Assembly (NCBI GenBank): GCA_010645155.1
Contig: CM021315.1
Span: 3,584,612 to 3,648,611, forward strand
Direction of reading: 5' to 3'
Source: Tigriopus japonicus
Taxonomy: Eukaryota; Arthropoda; Copepoda; Harpacticoida; Harpacticidae
DNA length: 64,000 nucleotides
Shown: one piece after another, positions 37,101 through 47,500 of the stretch
Numbering within the stretch: position 1 is the stretch's first letter
How the letters are laid out: each line of letters opens with the position of its first letter
Made by a program: the position numbers and the translations under genes
The notes under the pieces: generated by a model
What the model was told of the DNA's origin: nothing
What the model saw: only the letters and a program-made list of their open reading frames with translations
Databases searched by the model: none

Positions 37101-38221
37101 TTATTATTATCATTATTATTTTTATTTGTTGGGGGGGGGGGAGTATTAAAAATCCACCCACCCCCCCCAAAAAAAATAATAGGAATAATAAAAATAATAA
37201 TAATAATAATGCAAAATGAAAAGCATTTGAATTTTTAATGGAACGAAACCGTAATAAACCCTGACGCATCAAGAAATTGAAGAAACGTTCGAGGATGAAG
37301 AAGGTTTAAGTTTATAAAAGAATTGAAAACAGTTCGGCACAATGATTTTAATAAAAGATGCTGACAGTATTTGAGTAAGGTAACATAAACTTTTTTGTCC
37401 GCTATGTGCAAAATTTTTGCAATTTAAATCATAAAAGACCTAACAGAATTTAAATTTGAAAAAAGGGTTCTAAAACAGAAAAATTTCGTGTATCCCGTTG
37501 GTGATTAAATTATTTTGGGATGGGATAATCCCGCCGACCAACCCTGGACAAAAAGGCCATCTGTCTGAGTCGAAATGTAACCTTGCAAAATATCCTTCTT
37601 TCTGGATTTTAGAACAATTCCTAGCAAATATAACAATTAGAATCAAAGCAGAGGTCTTCGATAGCTTCTCACCATTTGATTTTATCACAAAACCATCAAC
37701 TTCTGTAATTTGTGCCTTCAACCCCAGTACCAAAGTAAATTACACATTTACTTTACCTGGACAGCTCTTAATACGACAATATCGAACACTTTCGGATGAC
37801 CCTTTACAATAAAGATCAGGTTGGTCAGAGTTGCAAATTCTGATTCGTTTCTTTACACCCGCATCGCACGTTTGAGAGCATTCTGCCCACTCAGACCACT
37901 TTTCCCACCCACCATAAACGGCACCTAAAATTTTGGATTTTATAAATTAGACTTGGCAATGCAATAACCTTGTAATTCCTTACGTAATCTGTCTTCAAGC
38001 CGATATGGCTCCCCATTTCCCTCATTAAGACCGGGAATGGTTGTGAATTTGATGAGAGCACACCCTTTGGTATCGGTCAAATCCAAGGGACGAGATCGTA
38101 ACGATATTTCAGTTCCCATACCACACCCCTCTCCGCCTTCGAAATATTCAATCTTTTGAGCATTAGCCAGAACAAAGCAAAGGACCACCCATGGGAGGGA
38201 TGTGATCGATTCGACACGCAT
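19117..38221 (-). CDS. Gene B: secreted protein with four TSP1 modules and VMO-I domain
   Basis: Seven phase 1 exons read on the minus strand: 38221-37984, 37924-37757, 31713-31534, 31468-31298, 29642-29478, 19691-19431 and 19337-19117. All junctions are GT-AG, and together they encode 467 residues. Start Met at 38221 is followed by a hydrophobic signal (SLPWVVLCFVLANA). Next come about 60 residues of unknown type with two or three cysteines, then four TSP1 modules. These begin GGWEKWSEW (WxxW plus CDAGVKKR), QWTEWSSW (SRSRTC), SWSPWMAW (TRSRTC) and PWANWGAW (TRQC). The C-terminus is a two-exon VMO-I-like unit: HNWEYCPNTFQVNQF, DFVCNDPG, TWQPDGG, then GVTCIDMFC, AVCGLQ, DNAGITN, IECCRLPP. TSP1 modules mediate matrix or glycan contacts and VMO-I is an egg-coat beta-prism protein, so an extracellular coat role is inferred. 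Introns hold many MITEs, SINEs and a LINE. More exons in the 9.8-kb intron cannot be excluded. Confidence 0.85.
20283..20520 (-). repeat. tRNA-headed SINE, full-length copy
   Basis: On the minus strand it begins GGGGACATGGTGTAGTGGAT (A-box-like) and carries a B box GGTTCGATTC about 50 bases on. The acceptor stem does not close, so this is not a tRNA gene. An unrelated body follows and ends TAGCACCCAACAATC plus an A-rich tail. A truncated relative lies at 1146-1264. Confidence 0.75.
21840..22282. mobile_element. MITE family M1, copy 2
   Basis: An exact target duplication GCCGAAC (21833-21839 and 22283-22289; 8 bp if the adjacent C is counted) flanks CAAGAAGCAC / GTGCTTCTTG termini. It is inverted relative to copy 1. 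A central palindrome spans TTTTACCACAAAAGGGCG. Confidence 0.85.
22559..22960 (-). pseudogene. LINE reverse transcriptase fragment
   Basis: The minus-strand frame gives MTFNVDKCKMMRFGK, then IIFDQNIEFREHYADTVMRA and RGMMGLLRRTFTMRDKK. This matches the region just after the RT palm of CR1/Jockey-type ORF2. A degraded extension upstream reaches about 22960. It is truncated at both ends and lies in the large intron of gene B. Confidence 0.7.
24378..24548. repeat. 171-bp foldback
   Basis: The two arms are reverse complements (TGCACTAATTCAAATGGCTC versus GAGCCATTTGAATTAGTACA). They continue inward through CATACC...AAATAA and AGTCTCTG. The loop is about 30 bp. It is non-coding. Confidence 0.7.
25795..26092. 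mobile_element. hAT-like MITE family M2, copy with exact target site
   Basis: Exact 8-bp duplication GTTGTGAG (25787-25794 and 26093-26100). Inverted ends read TACTGATGGGTTTCGA / TCGAAACCCATCACTA. A relative with matching ends lies at 38850-39155. Confidence 0.85.
26266..26538. mobile_element. MITE family M3, nested copy
   Basis: It interrupts the left arm of the surrounding element with an 8-bp target repeat (ATGAAGTG / GTGAAGTG). Its ends are CACAAACTAG and TTTATCTATG. The family member at 43709-43982 is in the opposite orientation and has its own target repeat. Confidence 0.75.
26730..26768. repeat. Degenerate CCTAA (TTAGG-type) run
   Basis: About 40 bp of AACCTAACCTAACC mixed with CCTTA units resemble the arthropod telomere repeat. 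It is embedded in a MULE-like element, so it is interstitial. Confidence 0.4.
27420..27883. mobile_element. 464-bp hAT-like MITE with arms of about 140 bp
   Basis: Exact 8-bp duplication GCCCAAAC (27412-27419 and 27884-27891). Termini are TAGAGCACTATAATAAAAGA and its complement. The arms are nearly identical over about 140 bp, including GCGCCATCTAGCGGATTTCA. Confidence 0.9.
29052..29271. mobile_element. hAT MITE family M4, copy 1
   Basis: The ends are CTGGGGTCGGCAACC / GGTTGCCGACCCCTG with target repeats CCATAGAA / CCGTAGAA (29044-29051 and 29272-29279). GGGCCCA-rich interior. CAGGGGTCGGCAACC-type ends are classic hAT. It lies in gene B's large intron. Confidence 0.85.
29910..30024. repeat. 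115-bp palindromic MITE
   Basis: Inverted ends TTTCAAAAATACACAC / GTGTGTATTTTGAAA continue through TAGGTCCGAT. The loop is about 40 bp. It lies between the third and fourth TSP1 exons of gene B's 3' half. Confidence 0.75.
30304..30336. mobile_element. 33-bp minimal derivative of MITE family M1
   Basis: Only the two termini remain, CAAGAAGCACTGGAATGA directly joined to TTTACGTGCTTCTTG. The flanks GGCTCGGA / GCTCGAGC resemble a target repeat. Internal deletion is inferred. Confidence 0.6.
31000..31192 (-). repeat. Second tRNA-headed SINE
   Basis: The minus strand starts GGGGTTAGGCATGGCGCAGT (A-box-like) with B box GGTTCGATCCC, then an unrelated body with CTTAACTCCTTGGAGTC. The stem does not close as a tRNA. 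It lies in a gene B intron. Confidence 0.65.
33660..36770 (+). pseudogene. LINE (CR1/Jockey-type) ORF2, longer copy
   Basis: Translated pieces in order: a connector (KAFYNFANLKRKARPPVGPF near 34330), RT N-terminal (STFPGPDGVTVEFLKRT and IPDAFKLAHVIPIYKGGD), then VDVVYLDFAKAFDKVVHN near 34930. GPILFMLF and the intact catalytic SYADDTK (about 35210) follow. After the foldback insert come MELNGEKFRTM, LYKSIVQPHLEYASPIWAP and RRYERYL. At least four frameshifts or stops are present. The 5' boundary near 33660 is approximate and the endonuclease domain is missing. It lies inside gene B's 6-kb second intron, on the opposite strand. Confidence 0.82.
35293..35978. mobile_element. 686-bp foldback inserted in the LINE
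   Basis: An exact 8-bp target duplication GGATATAC (35285-35292 and 35979-35986) flanks arms of about 160 bp beginning TAAAGGCTTTATATAC. The LINE frame stops at the left edge and resumes in phase at the right edge, so the junctions are precise. The interior holds a 91-codon frame (35488-35763) with no recognised domain. Confidence 0.9.
37088..37210. repeat. G/C-homopolymer palindrome in ATT repeats
   Basis: A run of about 12 G and a run of about 8 C face each other across a short spacer, flanked by TTATTATT and AATAATAAT arrays. It is either a real simple-sequence palindrome or an assembly product. Confidence 0.5.
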
Positions 38222-38849
38222 ATTTGAACTAATTGATTTTTCCTCGCTCAGATGTGGTTGCTTCGATGTACAAATGACTCAAAGCGCAAGTACACATGAC
38301 AATATTGTATTTTTAGGGACAGGAATTTAAGCCCTTCAAGGTGTTCTTGTTGCAACTAAATTGGTTACATATTTGTCATATGTAGCAAGTTTAGTCGCAT
38401 TTGTTAGAGATTTTTAAAAATCTTTGTTTTGTTGTTAGATGCTGACAGTATTTGAGTAAGGTAACATAAACTGTTTTATCCGCTATGTGCAAAATTTTTG
38501 CAATTTAAAGCTATAATCAAAACTGCAAAGTTAAACAATCGTAACTTCGTGTGTGTCAACATGGCTTCCGAAAAAAGTCAAGTTTTGGAAAAGTTTTATT
38601 TAAAGCAAATCATAATGACAACTTCATCTACTTCTTGTTCAAAGAGTCAATGAAAAGAAAAAAAGACATATCTTGTACTTTTACAGTAATGATGTCATCC
38701 ATTTGTTAATTTAGGTCTTTTCAACAATTTCTACACATCCTGGCCCTTTTAATAGCGATAAACTTCCAAGTCAAAAATGGCAGCACTCCCAACTCGAAAC
38801 ACGTCACTACTTGGTACCTGGGCAAGCCATTTTTTTGTGAGGTCGTAGC
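38222..38849. other. Upstream region of gene B
   Basis: This is the 5' flank of gene B (minus strand). A TATAAA-like box was not identified with confidence. A partial end of MITE family M2 lies at about 38756-38816 (AACTCGAAACACGTCACTA). A 50-bp block around 38437-38510 (GCTGACAGTATTTGAGTAAG) repeats 37359-37425 in gene B's own intron. Confidence 0.5.
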
Positions 38850-39155
38850 TAGTGATGTGTTTCGAACCATTAGTGCTGCCAATATGGACTAGGAAGTTTA
38901 TCGTTGTTAAAAAGGGCAATTTGTTATGAACTTTTTGAAAAGACCTAAACAGAGACCAATTTGGCAACACTCAAACTAGTTTGATTTCGAGTTTCATCGA
39001 TAGTGATAAAAATGGATTTCGAGTTTGCAGTGCTGCCATATTTTATGGTATATAAGGTCTATTGCTTGTTGAAAAGTTTAGTTGTGGTCAGATTTTTGAC
39101 CCTAAAAGCAAAATGGCAAAGCTCTGCCGAAAAGCGAACTCGAAACACATCAGTA
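38850..39155. mobile_element. MITE family M2, second copy
   Basis: Ends TAGTGATGTGTTTCGA / TCGAAACACATCAGTA match the copy at 25795-26092, and the interior shares CCAATTTGGCAACACTC-like blocks. No convincing target repeat. Confidence 0.7.
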
Positions 39156-40740
39156 GTAATGATGGGAGGCAAACAAGAGATTGGGCAAGCTGTACTGGCA
39201 CAGTGCTTGGGCTTGCTGAAGCTTGGCATAGCTTGGGTGTTTGTACAGGTACTTTTCCCAGCTAACAGGTTTGCCAAATTTGCTATGAACGAAGAATAAA
39301 CTTGCCATCCGAATTTCACTAAACCAGGCTGATTCAGCTAAATAGGGCCCATACCTTTGAAAGGATGTATTTCTAAGAAAATTACACACTTCAATTCTCT
39401 CACATGGGGAAATGCAAAAGATTTCGAGAATACTAAAAAAGATTTGGCATTTTACTTTTTCATGCCGGCAACTCTGAGTAAACGAGATTGTTCTGGAAGT
39501 GTGATTTCTAAATCTCGGTCTTGATTAGCCTTAAAAGTGCATTCATGTGTGGCCTAGAACCGAAACAAAAAAAACCCATGGTTTTGCAAATGCTATCCAA
39601 ATTGAAATATTTTTTAAATCACTTCCACTATTTATTGCTAAATTATTAAGGTCAAAAGATCATCGAAAATGCAACTTGACATTTTTTTCTTCTAAGTCAC
39701 ACTGCAAATATCTTAACTCTTCAAAGAGCAACTGCCGGCAACTGCATCTTCCAATGTTCCTTGAGCTTGCCAAGTGTTTTGGTGTATTGCCCAAGTAATG
39801 CTTGTCAACAACTTGTTCTTGGGTGTCTGTGATGACTCATTACTTGCCCAAGTCACATCACTAATCAGTAGTCGTAGCCGGGGTCGCCAATTGACCTATG
39901 CGTAATCGTATTCCCCTCTGTCTACTACTCTGCAAAAACCGGATTTTTCATTTAAGAGCGCCGAAAGGGGTCCCTAACTTTTGTTACTTCGGAGCAGGGC
40001 TGCAAACCAAAGTCAAACTTGTGTTTGCTTTAATACCTGAGCAAAGCACAAATTCTCCATTAGGTAACCCTACCTTGCAACCTCCAGTACTGTAAAAAGA
40101 CTTGCCCAAGCCCAGATTTCACATATCTACTCCCTGCTGTAAATGGATCAGTGCGGTCGGACGAATTCAGCGAGTAATTCTTGGGGCCAAATGGCTAGGG
40201 ATAAGTCGGAGCCTAGAGCTGCCCTTCAACAGACTTGATAAAAGGTTCTTGAATATTTTCGATCTTCATTAAAAAAATTAGTTTACCAAGAGCATGAGAT
40301 CAAGGTACAAAAAAAATCCCTCGTGTTACAAAATTCAGGCCTTTGAACACCAAAGCCTGAGATCTGACCCGCCGCTAGTCATTTGGCCCCAAGAATCCCA
40401 AGCTGAATTCAAAAAATATATAATTGTATACAATATACAATTGCCACTATGTTGCACACCAGATTTTGCGATTATTGTTACACTTTACCCATTAATTGCT
40501 CAACTTTATTCAACTATTTTAGAATGTTTAATCAAGTATTTTACTTGATTTTTCAGACTTTTTTAGTGATTAAAACACTTTGAAGGCTGATCACTGATCA
40601 GGCTTGAAAATAACAAAAGAATGGTTTGCTTTAAAGCAAACTATATTTTCAATCCAGCATCAGAGTCGAAGCATTAACTTGCAAAAGTAAGACATTGTAG
40701 GTTTTCGGATATCCTTCACTCTCAGAAAAGTCTTAGGAGG
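39156..40740. other. Spacer, nothing recognised
   Basis: AT-rich sequence with scattered frames under 90 codons on both strands and no domain or TIR pair recognised. Confidence 0.5.
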
Positions 40741-40766
40741 TTTCTTGCCTACGAAATATGGCTTTG

Positions 40767-41640
40767 CTATATTCCAAATCTCTTTTCAAAATCTCTAGAT
40801 TTTAAGAAAACGGTATGTCCGTGGGCTTGCTTGTCATTTTTGCGCTTGGGAAAGAAAATTTCCAGCTCTGTATCTGAGAACAGGAAATTTTGCACTTTTA
40901 ATTTCCGAAGGTCGCCCCAACGAGCACTGGGATGTAGGAGAAGTAATTCTGTCCAAGCTGTACAAAAGTCCAGAACTGTACCTGTGTTAAGGGCCTCCTT
41001 AAGGCAGGGGCGGCAACCGCTTTGTGTCAAGACCCACCAAATTTGGTTTGGTGAAGTCGGGGCCCATCATACAGATGGTGGCAGGTTCATGGGCCCACTA
41101 TTTAGGACGTTCCTCATTGCTTGAGGGCCTACCAACGATCACCCTTGGGCCCAAGAAAACAGACTGAAAACAGACGGAAAAACAAAACAGACTGAAGGGA
41201 AAATCTTATTTTGATGAACTTCGTCCTGTGCAAATAGATTTCAGCAATGAAGGGATGTCGATTGGGGTGGCCAAGTCCAGTAAAACCCTATGACGACAAG
41301 TTAAGTGTGAAGGTGTTCGTGGCAGAACATAATGGAGAATAAGTAACGGAAACATTTTTTACACTTTGCACTTTCTTCTCATGCAAATAAATCAAACTTG
41401 TAGTATGGGAACCAAGAACTTATATTGGAAAATTCTTGCTGAGAAGGATCCCATGGCTCCAAATCAAAAGCTCTTGACCATTTATCCGCCCATTTAATTC
41501 TAGAATCCGAACGGTTTTTTCCAAACCACTGGAAGTCGGACATCGTGTTTTTTTACATGCCTTGTAAATATCGAGAGCCATTTCTTGTAAGTTCGACTTA
41601 TTAGACCCTTTTTGCACTAGATAGGTGACGGCTACGTTGT
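40767..41640 (-). pseudogene. Tyrosine-recombinase retroelement trace (DIRS/Ngaro or Crypton type)
   Basis: Two minus-strand pieces face the same way. The upstream one (41640-41420) reads FTNNVAVTYLVQKGSNKSN, resembling a DIRS/Ngaro RNase H. The downstream one (41030-40767) reads SARWGDLRKLKVQNFLF, then ELEIFFPKRKNDKQAHGHTV. That resembles box I of tyrosine recombinases, including the catalytic Arg and the following Lys-bearing beta hairpin. A hAT MITE (41005-41156) lies between them. The C-terminal HxxR...Y part was not found. The family assignment rests on motif memory and needs a profile search. Confidence 0.45.
41005..41156. mobile_element. hAT MITE family M4, truncated copy
   Basis: It begins GCAGGGGCGGCAACCGC and matches the left part of 48953-49200 (CCCACCAAATTTGGTTTGG). 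The right end is lost after CTTGGGCCCAAG. It interrupts the recombinase-like pseudogene. Confidence 0.7.
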
Positions 41641-41811
41641 TGGTAAAGTGAATGATGGCTTTCCCAAATACGAGGTGACTGGATGAAACGTAAAATGTAT
41701 AGTGTCAGGACTTTTCAGTTGGTTGAGCTCAAGAATGTTTTTTTTTGAAATATCTCTGCGGATATTTTTCCCGACATTGCTTGTGAGACAGGTCTCCAGA
41801 ACAGGCCAGAA

Positions 41812-41965
41812 CTACGTAGAGGGCTAAGAGAGAAATGGCACTACAAAAATATTCGTGAGTCACCAAGCCTGCAGTGTGTGTGCAATGGGATTTGACATTG
41901 AACATGCTAAGTAACATGATTCACAACACAAATTTGCGTTTTTAAGGAGTCAGTGGCAAAATTGC
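41812..41965. repeat. Repeat M5, partial copy
   Basis: It shares GAGGGCTAA, AGTCACCAAGCCTGCA, GTGTGTGC and TTGCGTTTTTA in order with 42839-42985, in the same orientation. Confidence 0.6.
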
Positions 41966-42075
41966 TCAATCAACTGCTTTAGTGGAACAAGAGCAATGTA
42001 TGATGAATCAAGTCACTTGCCACCCTTGCTGCCGGATCAATGAAGTGTGTTCAAAACAAATTTCCACTGACTGTA

Positions 42076-42985
42076 TTGGAGTGACACTTCTCTGTTAGCC
42101 CTCTAGTCAGAACTAGAGTTCTAGGGAGAAAAATGTCACTCCCAAATCAAGGGTTTTTGTTATGATTCCCTTCAGCTGACAACTCACTCTCATGGCATGG
42201 CGGCAATACCGAGGAGATTGAGGCATATACAATTGAAGATCAGGGTTACCAAAATCTTAAAAAACAAAAACTTTTCCAGAAATTTTATGGAGGTATTCAC
42301 TCACAGAGTGGATCAGCTACAAAGTTTTTGATGTTCAAGAGATAAAAGATACAAGAAAAAGCACCAAATATTACTTAATTTCATCATTTAGGCTTCACAG
42401 TTTCTACATAATTTTCTGTGTTTTAAGATTTGGTCAACCTGACTGAGGGTTCATTCTCTTGATGCTTATAAAATAACACGCAATTGCTAAAAGTGGCCTA
42501 ACTCAACCTCGGTGTTCCCCGTTTTTTGGAGACCTATTTCAATTCCAAGTAATTTAATTCAAGATCCAATCTGATTTGAGTGTTTGGAGGAGTATGAGGT
42601 TTCAATTAGTTGCCAAATGACTTATTTTTTTAACCCACGTCATCTACAAATTTGATTCAAAAATCAATCAATTTCTGCCTGGGCTGTCAGGCCACTCTTC
42701 TTTTTAAAACACATTTCGGTGATCCTGCCCAACTTCAGGCTAGTGAAGGGGGATCAAAACTGAAGGCAAGTGGCTGGCTGGGAGTGTCATTTCTCTCCCT
42801 AGAACTCTAGTCAGAACAACAACGGCGAACCCCGTTGAGCTAGAGGGCTAACAGAAAAATGACACTCCGTAAATATTCAAAAGTCACCAAGCCTGCACTG
42901 TGTGTGCGATGGAATTTGACGTTAAACACACTAGGTTACGTGATTCAAAACCCGAACTTGCGTTTTTAGGGAGTCTGAATCATTT
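42076..42985. repeat. Repeat M5, copy split by a MITE
   Basis: Inverted ends (TTGGAGTGACACTTCTCTGT near 42076 and ACAGAAAAATGACACTCC near 42850) flank the insert at 42114-42809. The right flank continues into sequence shared with 41812-41965. Confidence 0.6.
42114..42809. mobile_element. 696-bp hAT-like MITE nested in repeat M5
   Basis: Exact 8-bp duplication GTCAGAAC (42106-42113 and 42810-42817). Termini TAGAGTTCTAGGGAGA and complement, continuing through AAATGTCACTCCC. No coding frame. Confidence 0.85.
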
Positions 42986-43708
42986 ATCAAATAAATCATA
43001 ATCAAGGGCCAAAAAGACCATAAAAACATTCTTGGCTCTTGGTTTTCATTGAAAGTTTATCAAGTTGAAAAATGGTTGCATTTTTTCTTACGTTAGTGTA
43101 GTAATAAAATTTTACGTTTTGAGTTTGAGGCGCCTGCATTTGAAACAAATTTCTTTGCACACTTTCACTATTCCTTGATTGAAAAGCAATTTGAAAAACA
43201 AATGTCAGAATAAACCTTTAGACCTTGAAATTAAGCAGTTTCCAATATGGTGCTAAAAAATCCTTGTTTCCCTTAACCTGCAATGTCTCTTTCATGCAAT
43301 CAAATAATTACATCTGGGGACTGAGTAAATGATATTGATCATGAATATCTCAACTGAAAAACGATATCAGCCAAGCCATCCAAAAACAAGCAAAAAAGGA
43401 AAATGATGTAAAATGGTGATAATTATCAAAAGCCAGACAATGAAAATTTGAAAAAAAGCGAAAATGTTCAAGAAATCGGAAAAACACCAAACTTCGGCAA
43501 AAAGGTCAAAAATGCAAAGAAAAAGAAAAAAGGCCAGAAAAATGCACCAAATTTCGATAAAAAGGCCAAAAATGCAAATCAACTAGAACAATGAGACAAA
43601 TGCAAAAGATCCGTAATAGTGAGATAAAATGTATTTGCGGGAAATATGAAGCCGTAGTGATCATGGGCCATTGAGCACATGAAAAACGATTGCGCCATTG
43701 AGTTACCA

Positions 43709-43982
43709 CATAGATAAATTAATCAAAGATATCTCAATTTTGACGGCGCCCAAAAGCACCCTCTGGAAGGGATTACCTATAGTTATTCTTGAAAGCGGTG
43801 CTTCGTGATGAAGCTCATAGAGTGCGTTGCGTTGTGTGTAACGCAAATATCCTTCATGAAGTTTGCATCTCAGAGTCAATCCATAAAATACAGCTTGAGT
43901 CATCTAGAGGTCACGGATCAAACTACTGTCACCATAGTCTGCCTGTTTAGCTAGAACTGAGCAGTCTTGGGCTTGTTCTGTG
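43709..43982. mobile_element. MITE family M3, second copy
   Basis: Matches 26266-26538 in reverse orientation (CTGTTTAGCTAGAACTGAG block near the right end). Target repeat GTTACCA on both sides (43702-43708 and 43983-43989). Confidence 0.8.
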
Positions 43983-44354
43983 GTTACCATGAACTTGAGT
44001 ATTTCTCACACACTAAATTATGTGCCTTTTTGGCCAAGCTTTAATTGACAACTTGCGGCACATTTAAATTTTTCAAAAATCTGCACCTCTCTCAAAAGCC
44101 AATTAAAAATGATTAAAGGTCGGTTGTTGAGGGAGTTTTGAAGTATAGTAGAAGCATATCTAGAAGCATGAAAGAAGCACACGGGGCGAATTAGCAGTAA
44201 CCATGCTCGATCAAGTTCATGAAAACTAATATATAACTAATAAAACTAATAACTAAAAAAAACAACTGATCTAATTGTTACCTGCACGAAAAAAGAAAGC
44301 TTTGTTAACTTGTGCCAAAAAATGATCCACAGCCCAATCCCAGTTTTGAACCTA

Positions 44355-44430
44355 ACTTATCGATTTTTGACGAGGAAAATGGCTTATTATGGTTACTAAG
44401 TGCCGTGGTTGGCATGGTTTAATCTACCTG
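44355..44430 (+). promoter_or_regulatory. Block shared upstream of both LITAF-like genes
   Basis: About 75 bp (TTATCGATTTTTGACGAGGA, then TTATTATGGTTACT, then GTTGGCAT) recur at 51820-51895 ahead of the second LITAF-like gene. Conserved 5' flank or untranslated leader after tandem duplication is inferred. Confidence 0.4.
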
Positions 44431-44544
44431 GCATTAGCCGAAACCTAAAAGCGCAAAGAAATCCAGATAAGAGAATTCAAGCAAAAACATTAAATCAAAC
44501 ATTGCCAGAAGAAAACAAGGGTACAAAATTTATCTCCAAATATC

Positions 44545-47500
44545 ATGTCCAATGAAGATTCCATTCCAGGACAGACGTCAAGTGATGATGCTGAAAATGA
44601 AGACAAAACCTCTGTCAATCAGTTAGAATGGACCATCAAAAATGCTAATTTATTGAGGAACGACAAGTTTTTAACATCCTCTGCGGAATCGGAGGATACC
44701 GATGAGGGTAGTGAATTGGAACTGGAAGATTCGACTTTGGAACAATCCACTGTTTCTGTGACCTCGGTTGAAGATGAGAAGGAAAAAGAGCCACAAATAG
44801 AGGAGGAGGATCTGGAGGATGTCATCGAATTGGATCGAGCTCCATCGCCAAATAAGAATGGTGTATACCCTCCAGTGCATCAATGCTATCCTCCAACCCC
44901 ACAGTATCAACAACAACAACAATATTATCAAAATGGTAGGTTTTACCGGTGCACTAAAGAACAAAGAGTATGGGCATAAAAAGGTCCGGGATTTTTTCGC
45001 TGTAGAGGAGAAAGTCTTACGGTTTCAACGAGGAGGGTCATTTGAAGATCTCGTTCGTCAACCCTCAGTTGACCCAAGGAAGCTTTTGGGATTTGTGCTC
45101 AACAACCAAAATAGACATTTTTTTCGGGCCCTTGTCGTAAACATTTGTTAGAACTTCATAAAGCCCATTTCCGTAATACCAATCAACACTAGAAAACTTT
45201 GATTTCCAAACTTATTAGTTTGGTATCTTTTAATAATGCATGTGAAAAAGAGTCTACAAAGATTTGGTTGTTGCTCTTAGGCCACAGGCTTCATTGGAAG
45301 CACAGGAACTGTTCTAAGAGTAGACTGTAATGTCTTCAGATAGTCTTGTACACCGTGTGTCCAAGAATTGATTGAGTACAATGTTTTTGATTACCATTCT
45401 GATCAAGAACAAGCTATCAATTGCATAATTTTAGAGCCACCCTGAGGAAATATTTGAAAGAACTATGTGCTCCCAACGCTGAGTTAGTAAGATAAAATTT
45501 AAAAATCACATGCTCACAAACCTAGTCAAATAAGTTAAAGAACTTGATACATTTTTTTACAAAAATCTAACCGGGAAACATTACTGTGTATAGACGCATT
45601 TTCTTTTCACTCAATTTTTAGTTATTCACAATCATTTTTTCCGATGCACCATCAATCCCTTGAGCTAAGTATAAATAACAAACAACCTTACCGGGTGATT
45701 CATAAGAAACGGAACAGGAAACCATGTCCGTACGTCGAAAATGGTTGATCTCACAAAAATGTATGAAGATCAAAAAGATGCAGCAGATAACAATTCTTAA
45801 GTGGTATAGGGTTCAATTCCCTTTATATCGCCTTATTTTCGATCTTAGCCAAATTCCGTAAGGAGAAAAAAGTCGAAGTCATGAACGCTCTGTTTTCAGA
45901 AATGACCCTTCACAGGAAACTCGTCGTCGCTTAAATATTAAACATGGGGAAAATTGTTTTTTCTGACTCTTCAAGCCAAAATGAGGTTCGTTTATGCTTT
46001 CAATCACTAGTAAAAGGCTATAAAATTAGGTGTTCCGTTTCTTTTGATATACTCGGTATGCCTTGCCATTGTTGTTGATCGACAGCTTAGAGGCACCAAA
46101 AAATCAGTTTTTTTCGTTACGTAAATTGTCAAGCAACAAATGGTATTTTTGTAATTTATCCTCGAACTCTATCATTAGTAGGGATGGGTCCAAATCGGCC
46201 ATAAACCGACTCAGCATCGGATCAACTTTGAGGTCGGCTCCTTGAGAGCTGGATCTGAATTCCCAGGAACCGATCCGAAGTTAGAGTCGACCTCTACTGT
46301 ATCGATCATCAGCAAGACCCCCAGATGATTTTTTAATGCATTTTACAACGTAATTCCCAAAATCTTCAACTTTTGTCTAAAATTGCAAAAATGGGGTAAA
46401 TTTGAAAATTTTCTGGAAAAAGATATTTAGTTTCTTGTCGTGACCACCAAATACTTATTTAATTTACAATGTAGTTCCAAAAATCTGCAATTTTTTCAAA
46501 TATTGAAAGGTTTGAAAATTTCAAAAAAATCTGTTAAATTTTTTTGTTCCCTTCATAATGATCTGGAAAAAGGATGGCAAAATTAAAATAAGAAAGAAGC
46601 AAAGAAGATCTATTAAAGTTTAATTGTATCTGTTTAGTTTTTTCAGCTTTTCCAAGCAATGGAATAAGATTTACAGAAGATGGGAGCATTGGAAAAGGTC
46701 GGTTTCTATCTCAAGCAATGAAAATGCTAACAAAATTACCCAAAAATCCGATCTCTTTACATTATTTCTCAAAGTATAGATTATTTCTCAAAATAATTAC
46801 AAAAAATATTGCATTTTGTGCAATATTTTTATCAAAATTTGGTGGCCCTATTCATAAGATTTGGATGAATGTTACTTGGAAGGTCATATTTATCATTTTT
46901 CACAAGATATTTTTACTTTAAAGGTACGTTTTGCCTAAAACAATTATTCCAATATAGAATTTATTAATGATTTTAAAACCTGTGATAAGTCGCCCAATGA
47001 CGATAAAAAAATTCTCTAGGACAAATAAATTACAAAACAATGTTGCATAAATAGAGTTGTTAATACCGTGATTGCTGTTAGTAAATTAATACCACAAGAC
47101 ACTAGGACTCGGCAAGCTCGGGATTTGAATCAACGAAACCCAGAGTTTCGTGGAATGTTGTCAAGTGCTCAATCCGAGCGCCAACAAGGGCCCCGGTTGT
47201 TTTATGATTGAAATGTGATTTTAATGCCCACATTTGATTTTACTACCCATTTCAGGGATGCAGCCTGCTCCAGGGCTCACATTTATGCATCCGGTGAATG
47301 CAGTCGCGTGCTATCCTCCACAATCAATAGGATTCATAAGCCCACCCCAACGCGTGAAATTTGGTCCCAAGTCCATGCAAGTTACCTGCAGTAATTGCAA
47401 CCAATATGTCCATACCAAAATCAGCAAAAACGTGAACACATCAGGGTGGATAACTACTGGAATATGTTGCCTTTGGTAAGTTTATAGAGGTCTTGGTTTA

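Noticed and set aside
37057..37272. Overlapping 71-codon frames on both strands
   Set aside because: They cross G and C homopolymers and ATT arrays; low-complexity translation with no domain.
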